A stretch of 64,000 nt of DNA. Origin: Nannocystis exedens (GTDB taxonomy: Bacteria; Myxococcota_A; Polyangia; Polyangiales; Polyangiaceae). Below are positions 59,691-64,000 of this stretch, piece by piece. The notes below the pieces were generated by a model. The model ran no database searches. It saw only the letters and a list, made by a program, of their open reading frames with translations, and had not been told where the DNA came from. The position numbers and the translations under genes are program-made. Numbering within the stretch: position 1 is the stretch's first letter; each line of letters begins with the position of its first letter. The stretch covers positions 62,001-126,000 of the forward strand of contig CAMAVR010000002.1 of assembly GCA_945861885.1 (NCBI GenBank), written 5' to 3'.

Positions 59691-61744
59691 TGTGCGCGCC
59701 GATTTCGCAGCGCGCCCACCCAGGCTCGCGCGCTTCCAATGGCTACAAATATTACGCACCCGAGAAGCACGATTGTGACCGTCGCGTTTACGATTCCGTG
59801 CGGGCGGCGGCTTGGGTCGCGCGCCATCGGAATATAGATGTCTCGCAGACTAAGAATTGCGGCGGAAAGGGTTGTTGTTCCTACGAACAGGAGTGGCAAA
59901 AACGTCACTAGCGCATAGCGTCGCTTGGTTGCTGTTTTGACTAGGATCGTTGTTCCGATGCAGAGGGCGGTGCACGCGAGCAGTTGATTCGCGATCCCAA
60001 ACATCGGCCAGATCGTCGAGATGCTGCCGGTGAGAATAAAATAGGACCATGCGGCAACGATGAGAGATGTCGCGACAATGTTGCCGACCAAATTTGTCGA
60101 CTCGCCCCATTTCGGAACCGCAAACCGTAAAAAATCTTGCACGACGAAGCGACCAATTCGTGTTCCCGCATCGATCGTTGTTAAGACGAACAATGCTTCG
60201 AACATGATCGCGAAATGGTACCAGTAGGAGAGCAGCTTGCTCATGCCGGGGAAGTGGCTAAAAACCTCCGCCATTCCGATCGCGAGCGACACGCCGCCGC
60301 CGGTTCGTGCCGCGACAACTTCGCCTGCCGATTTTGACAGTCTCGGGAGATCTTTTACGTGCAAGCCGAGGCGCAAAAAATCGGCGCTGTCGAGCGATTC
60401 TGCGTGCTTGGCATCGGGGTCAACATGATAACCAAGTCCTGCCAATGCGCGGTTTGACAGTGCGAGCGCCCTTGATGCCGGTATCGATCGCGTTGCGACG
60501 GACGAGATGGTCACGTTCGCGTTCAAACCAATGATACGACGATCTTCGTTTGAAAAAAATGGAAGCGTGTCTTCGAGCTGGCCAATTGAACGCGCCAGGC
60601 CGACGCCGTGCGTCTGCTCGCTAGCAACAATTGCGACGGACGGGTCGGTGTTAATTGCAACATAATCGGTAGGCGACATGACGCATGCAGCAATCAGCGC
60701 GGTGATGCCTACGATCCCTTCCATCAACATCGCGCCGTAGCCGATCATTCGGCAATCGCGTTCACGATCGACCATTTTGGGCGTCGTGCCGCTCGCAACA
60801 AGCGCGTGAAAACCGCTGATTGCGCCGCATGCGATGGTGATAAATACGAACGGAAAAACGCTCCCTTTAATGATCGGTCCGCCGCCGTCGACCCATTGCG
60901 ATATGCCCGGCATTTGAATCGCTGGGTTGACGACCACGATTCCGACAATCAGCAGCGCAATCGTCCCTAGTTTTAAATAGCTCGACAGGTAATCGCGCGG
61001 GCACAACAACACCCAAACGGGGAGGACGCTGGCAAAGAAGCCATACGCGGCGATCGCCAATGTGAGCGATGTTCGCGAAATTCGAAGGTAGTCTGCCAAG
61101 TTTGTATCGGCGACCCATTTTCCGGCAATAAGCGCTGCGAGAAGCGCGATACAGCCGGCGATCGTTGCCTCCCGAATACCCCGCGCGCTTCCGCCGCGAA
61201 ACCGCTGAATATGAACCCCCATGCAGATGGCGATTGGAATTGACGCGGCGACCGTAAATACCCCCCAAGCGCTTTCTGAGAGTGCTCCCACGACCACGTT
61301 TCCGAGCCCGGCAAGCGCGATCACAATGATGAATAGAATTGTTAGCGATGTAACAAATCCGAGCTTTGGACCGAGCTCTTCTCTGGCGATTTCAGCGAGC
61401 GAACGACCGCCGCGACGAACACTCGCGACGAGAATTACAAAGTCTTGAACAGCGCCGCCGAGAACGACGCCGATGAGGATCCAAAAATAGCCCGGAAAAA
61501 ACCCGAACTGGGCGGCAAGGACCGGCCCAATGAGCGGCCCTGCACCGGTAATCGCCGCAAAGTGATGCCCAAGCACAACCCATCGATTGGTCGGCTGATA
61601 ATTAAGGCCATCATTCAATGTGTGCGCGGGAGTGATGCGCGCGTCATTCAGAACTAAAACGCGCGCGGCCAAAAATGCAGAATAGTAGCGGTAGCCAATC
61701 GCAACGACCGCAAGGGCAGACAGCATCCAAAGAGCAGCGTTCAT
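59684..61744 (-). CDS. cstA: Carbon starvation protein CstA (peptide/pyruvate transporter)
   Basis: A 686-residue transporter with about 16 to 18 membrane helices. The family signatures NDGLNYQPTNRWVVLGHHFA, GAGPLIGPVLAAQFGFFPGY, LPVWVLLCPRDYLSSYLKLG, AISGFHALVASGTTPK and SISTIWPMFGIANQLLACTALC are intact. ATG 61744 is preferred over the longer upstream frame because it yields the family N-terminus NAALWMLSALAVVAIGYRYY. E. coli CstA/YjiY import peptides or pyruvate. It diverges from ycaO with a 55-base gap, so the two could share regulatory DNA. Confidence 0.93.
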   Translation of the reverse strand: MNAALWMLSALAVVAIGYRYYSAFLAARVLVLNDARITPAHTLNDGLNYQPTNRWVVLGHHFAAITGAGPLIGPVLAAQFGFFPGYFWILIGVVLGGAVQDFVILVASVRRGGRSLAEIAREELGPKLGFVTSLTILFIIVIALAGLGNVVVGALSESAWGVFTVAASIPIAICMGVHIQRFRGGSARGIREATIAGCIALLAALIAGKWVADTNLADYLRISRTSLTLAIAAYGFFASVLPVWVLLCPRDYLSSYLKLGTIALLIVGIVVVNPAIQMPGISQWVDGGGPIIKGSVFPFVFITIACGAISGFHALVASGTTPKMVDRERDCRMIGYGAMLMEGIVGITALIAACVMSPTDYVAINTDPSVAIVASEQTHGVGLARSIGQLEDTLPFFSNEDRRIIGLNANVTISSVATRSIPASRALALSNRALAGLGYHVDPDAKHAESLDSADFLRLGLHVKDLPRLSKSAGEVVAARTGGGVSLAIGMAEVFSHFPGMSKLLSYWYHFAIMFEALFVLTTIDAGTRIGRFVVQDFLRFAVPKWGESTNLVGNIVATSLIVAAWSYFILTGSISTIWPMFGIANQLLACTALCIGTTILVKTATKRRYALVTFLPLLFVGTTTLSAAILSLRDIYIPMARDPSRRPHGIVNATVTIVLLGCVIFVAIGSARAWVGALRNRRAQN

Positions 61745-61799
61745 GGGAGTATTTGGATATCGTTTATCGGGGACAACGGTTCGAAACAGATGAGGTGAC

Positions 61800-63077
61800 G
61801 TGCACCCCACAAGCATTGGTGATCAAAATAATACGCGCAAAGTCTTTTTCGAAGGGACGCATCGTACCTCGCACCCGAATGAAACGTTTGCTCGTATTTC
61901 GCCATTTCAGCGAATGATCGGTGTCACGCGCATCGCGAATGTCACCGGTCTCGATCGAATTGGAATACCCGTATGCGTAGCTGTAAGGCCGAATGCGCGT
62001 TCTTTGGCGACGGCTCAAGGCAAAGGAGTCACGCTCGAGGCGGCGCGTGTGTCGGCGCTCATGGAATCGCTTGAGGTCTGGCATGCCGAACGGGTCGCCT
62101 TGCCAAGGCAGATTGGCACTTACGCCAAGTTGCGCCGTGATGGGGTTTCAGTCGTCGATATCACGCGGTTGCCGATGCAACCAGGAGCGAGTCTGTCCGA
62201 AGACGAACCGGTTGAATGGATTGAAGGTTTTGATCTTGTTTCTCGGAAGTCCACGCTGGTTCCGTTCGATGCCGTTTCGCTCGATCTTACGCCGCCATTT
62301 GGTGAAAAACCGCTCGCCTTTTCAGTTTCGAGCAACGGTTTGGCATCGGGAAATTGTTGGGCCGAATCGATCGTGCATGCCGTTTGCGAATTGATCGAAC
62401 GAGACGCCTGCGCATTGTGGTTTTTGGAGCCGATCGCGCTGCGAAAGCCGCGTCAAATTGCCATAAGCACGATAACGGATCCAACATGCGAACGTATCGT
62501 TCAGCAAATTGAAATGGCAGGGCTTCGTATCGCTTTATGGGACATGACATCAAACATCGGCATCCCAGCGTACGCTTCTCTTGTGATGGACGACGCGGCG
62601 ACGCCCTACGCTGGATCGGTCAGCTTCTGTGCCGGATACGGTTGTCATTTATCATCGGCGGTTGCTGCGTGTCGCGCGCTGTGTGAAGCGGTGCAGACTC
62701 GTCTGACGATGACTGCGGGGTCGCGTGATGATCTTCCACAGCGTGAGTATTTGCGCACGACGGACCGGGCGGCTTGGCGTCGCGTGTACAACGACGCAAC
62801 CTGCCCACCCCCCGAAGCTACGTTCGTCGATCGATCGTTGGCCGGCGATCTCGTTGAAGCTGATCTCACTCAGCTCATTGGCCGTCTTCAATCTATCGGT
62901 ATCGAGCAGATTGTCGTTGTCGACTTGACCCAGCCGGATATTGCCCTTCCGGTTGTCAAAGTGATCATCCCTGGGCTCGAGGGGGCGCCTTTTTTGTCAG
63001 GCTACACCCCAGGAATTCGCGCCCTCGTGCATCGCATGATGCTCTCGCGAAAAGGCGTTTGGGCTGGCGCTTCATGA
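61800..63077 (+). CDS. YcaO-domain ATP-dependent cyclodehydratase/thioamidase-type protein
   Basis: A 425-residue YcaO enzyme starting at GTG 61800, behind GAGG (61792-61795). The ATP-binding motifs are intact: SALMESLE (85-92), CELIERDA (196-203) and EAVQTR (296-301). The Pro-rich end (PxPxP) of azole-forming YcaO is absent; it ends in GYTPGIRALVHRMML. YcaO proteins use ATP to activate backbone amides for azoline or thioamide formation. tfuA overlaps its stop by ATGA, a pairing tied to thioamide formation (in McrA and thioviridamide-like peptides, from family knowledge). No precursor peptide is visible. cstA diverges upstream. Confidence 0.9.
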   Translation: MHPTSIGDQNNTRKVFFEGTHRTSHPNETFARISPFQRMIGVTRIANVTGLDRIGIPVCVAVRPNARSLATAQGKGVTLEAARVSALMESLEVWHAERVALPRQIGTYAKLRRDGVSVVDITRLPMQPGASLSEDEPVEWIEGFDLVSRKSTLVPFDAVSLDLTPPFGEKPLAFSVSSNGLASGNCWAESIVHAVCELIERDACALWFLEPIALRKPRQIAISTITDPTCERIVQQIEMAGLRIALWDMTSNIGIPAYASLVMDDAATPYAGSVSFCAGYGCHLSSAVAACRALCEAVQTRLTMTAGSRDDLPQREYLRTTDRAAWRRVYNDATCPPPEATFVDRSLAGDLVEADLTQLIGRLQSIGIEQIVVVDLTQPDIALPVVKVIIPGLEGAPFLSGYTPGIRALVHRMMLSRKGVWAGAS

Positions 63078-63853
63078 CGAGAGCGATTGTCTTTGTCGGG
63101 CCGACGTTGGCGAGAGCGGACGCGATCACCATTCTCGACGCCGACTACCGACCCCCGGCGCAAATGGGCGATATTTACGCGGCCGCTGTAAGCGCGCCGA
63201 CGGCGATCGGGATTGTGGACGGGTATTTTCACAGCGTCCCGGCTGTTTGGCACAAAGAAGTCCTGTTCGCTCTGGCGGCTGGCATTCACGTTTATGGCGC
63301 AGCAAGCATCGGCGCGTTACGCGCTGCCGAACTTGCAGTATTTGGAATGCGCGGGATTGGTGCGATATTCAATATGTACAATAACGGCGTATTGGAAGAT
63401 GACGATGAGGTCGCTGTCGTTCATGGCGCCGAAGAGCAAGAATATAGGGGAATATCTACTCCTATGGTCGACATCCGCGATGGGCTTCGCCGCGCCGTCG
63501 CATGCGGAATTATTTCGGAAGAACTATCAACGCATTTACTGGTTCTTCAGAAGAATAGATTTTACGCAGACCGATCCTGGACGTCTGTTTTTGACGACGC
63601 GAAGCGCATGGGTCTGGCGAGTGTGACGAAATTTTCTGAATTTATTAATCACGACGTGATGAGCCTAAAACGCCGCGATGCCATTGAATTGGTGACAGTG
63701 ATGGCGCGAGAAATCCCAGACTTGTTGCCTTTTTCGCCGCAATTTCGTCTGGAATCATCGTGGGTGTTTCGACAGTCATTTCCGACAAGCAGCAGTTCCG
63801 TCAGAGACGAACTGTCCTGGACACCCCCTTGGACGTCCGGGACGGTTATGTAA
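63074..63853 (+). CDS. TfuA-domain protein, partner of YcaO
   Basis: A 259-residue TfuA-family protein. ATG 63074 overlaps the YcaO stop. The family core is clear: IVFVGPTLARADAITILDADYRPPAQMGD, IVDGYFHSVPAVWHKEVLFAL, HVYGAASIGALRAAELAVFGM and GIGAIFNMYNNGVLEDDDEVAVVHG. TfuA is thought to deliver sulfur or act as an amide-modifying partner of YcaO. The last 14 residues (ELSWTPPWTSGTVM) come from the 38-nt hairpin repeat at 63810-63847, so the original C-terminus was probably different. The pair continues to the window edge. Confidence 0.9.
   Translation: MTRAIVFVGPTLARADAITILDADYRPPAQMGDIYAAAVSAPTAIGIVDGYFHSVPAVWHKEVLFALAAGIHVYGAASIGALRAAELAVFGMRGIGAIFNMYNNGVLEDDDEVAVVHGAEEQEYRGISTPMVDIRDGLRRAVACGIISEELSTHLLVLQKNRFYADRSWTSVFDDAKRMGLASVTKFSEFINHDVMSLKRRDAIELVTVMAREIPDLLPFSPQFRLESSWVFRQSFPTSSSSVRDELSWTPPWTSGTVM
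63810..63847 (-). repeat. 38-nt hairpin repeat, copy 2 (inside tfuA 3' end)
   Basis: In the orientation of copy 1 this reads AACCGTCCCGGAC, loop GTCCAAGGGGGT, GTCCAGGACAGTT. The loop is identical to copy 1 and one stem pair has changed from C-G to A-T, keeping pairing. It encodes the final residues of TfuA on the plus strand. Confidence 0.85.
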
Positions 63854-63926
63854 GCGCATGATCGGCCTAAAAAATAGCTAAATTCAATCGGTGACCCGCT
63901 GGCACGCATCGTGAAAAGCCCGCGGC

Positions 63927-64000
63927 ATGCGAATCCGACTCCTGCCAATCATTCAGGCCGTTTTTACGCTCATTTCTACGTCGGCTACGTTGCTTGCGCG
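63927..64000 (+). CDS. Start of an exported protein gene (cut by window edge)
   Basis: ATG 63927 opens a frame that reaches the window end, beginning MRIRLLPIIQAVFTLISTSA, then TLLA. The pattern of two arginines, a hydrophobic stretch and small residues looks like a signal peptide. Only 24 codons are visible, so identity is unknown. It starts 74 bases after tfuA on the same strand and could be its operon partner or an unrelated secreted protein. Confidence 0.4.
   Translation, partial: MRIRLLPIIQAVFTLISTSATLLA

Overview
The window is a dense, almost fully coding stretch of a Gram-negative bacterial chromosome of moderate-high G+C. It carries about 60 protein genes, no tRNA or rRNA, and no non-coding gap above about 260 bases. 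The gene mix suggests the Myxococcota (Polyangia-like deltaproteobacteria). It includes dispersed pieces of a non-flagellar type III export gate, the separate modules of a MFE-2-type fatty-acid enzyme, a Kelch lipoprotein, a very large zinc metalloprotease lipoprotein, small beta-barrel outer-membrane proteins and paired orphan histidine kinases. This assignment is inference from gene content; no rRNA is present to confirm it.

Layout. 1-4.8 kb: the 3' part of hemA, then on the minus strand rpmH-rnpA-yidD-yidC-jag followed by a DegT-type aminotransferase. 4.9-9.1 kb: two outer-membrane barrels, a GT4 glycosyltransferase and an unknown exported protein. 9.1-13.3 kb: scpAB (chromosome condensation), recA and a comM-type ATPase. 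13.4-17 kb: lipid metabolism genes (SDR, SCP2, CaiB/AMACR racemase, APP1-like). 17-21.4 kb: the giant metalloprotease. 21.7-31.3 kb: SUKH protein, upp, sctR with a FliO-like partner, miaE, a SpoU methyltransferase, a Fur-box-controlled small cysteine protein diverging from a Kelch lipoprotein, a radical SAM/SPASM enzyme diverging from a small zinc-ribbon/Cys protein, an FAD oxidoreductase, and sctT. 31.3-45.7 kb: MaoC hydratase, a lipoprotein, glutamate dehydrogenase, cdsA, uppS, a Kal-Kce fusion with lysA, two histidine kinases, thiolase, tsaC, a mono-haem c-type lipoprotein and a DUF3105 lipoprotein. 45.7-52.2 kb: a minus-strand operon (lytic transglycosylase, benzoate-CoA-ligase-like enzyme, creatininase-like amidohydrolase, PaaA-like di-iron protein), then prmA-rsmE. 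52.2-59.3 kb: an S9 peptidase and a four-gene MacAB-like exporter in which the ATPase carries its own extra membrane domain and two FtsX-type permeases follow. 59.5-64 kb: a 54-residue basic protein, cstA, and a divergent ycaO-tfuA pair at the right edge.

Most interesting items: the ycaO-tfuA pair (probable thioamide-forming peptide or protein modification, no precursor visible); the radical SAM/SPASM enzyme with its divergent small Cys protein; a perfect 31-nt Fur-box palindrome; a 38-nt hairpin element present in two copies 50 kb apart, one of which supplies the last codons of tfuA; the Kal-Kce fusion beside lysA; and the two-permease exporter. Convergent genes repeatedly share or nearly share their stop codons, which shows how compact the chromosome is.
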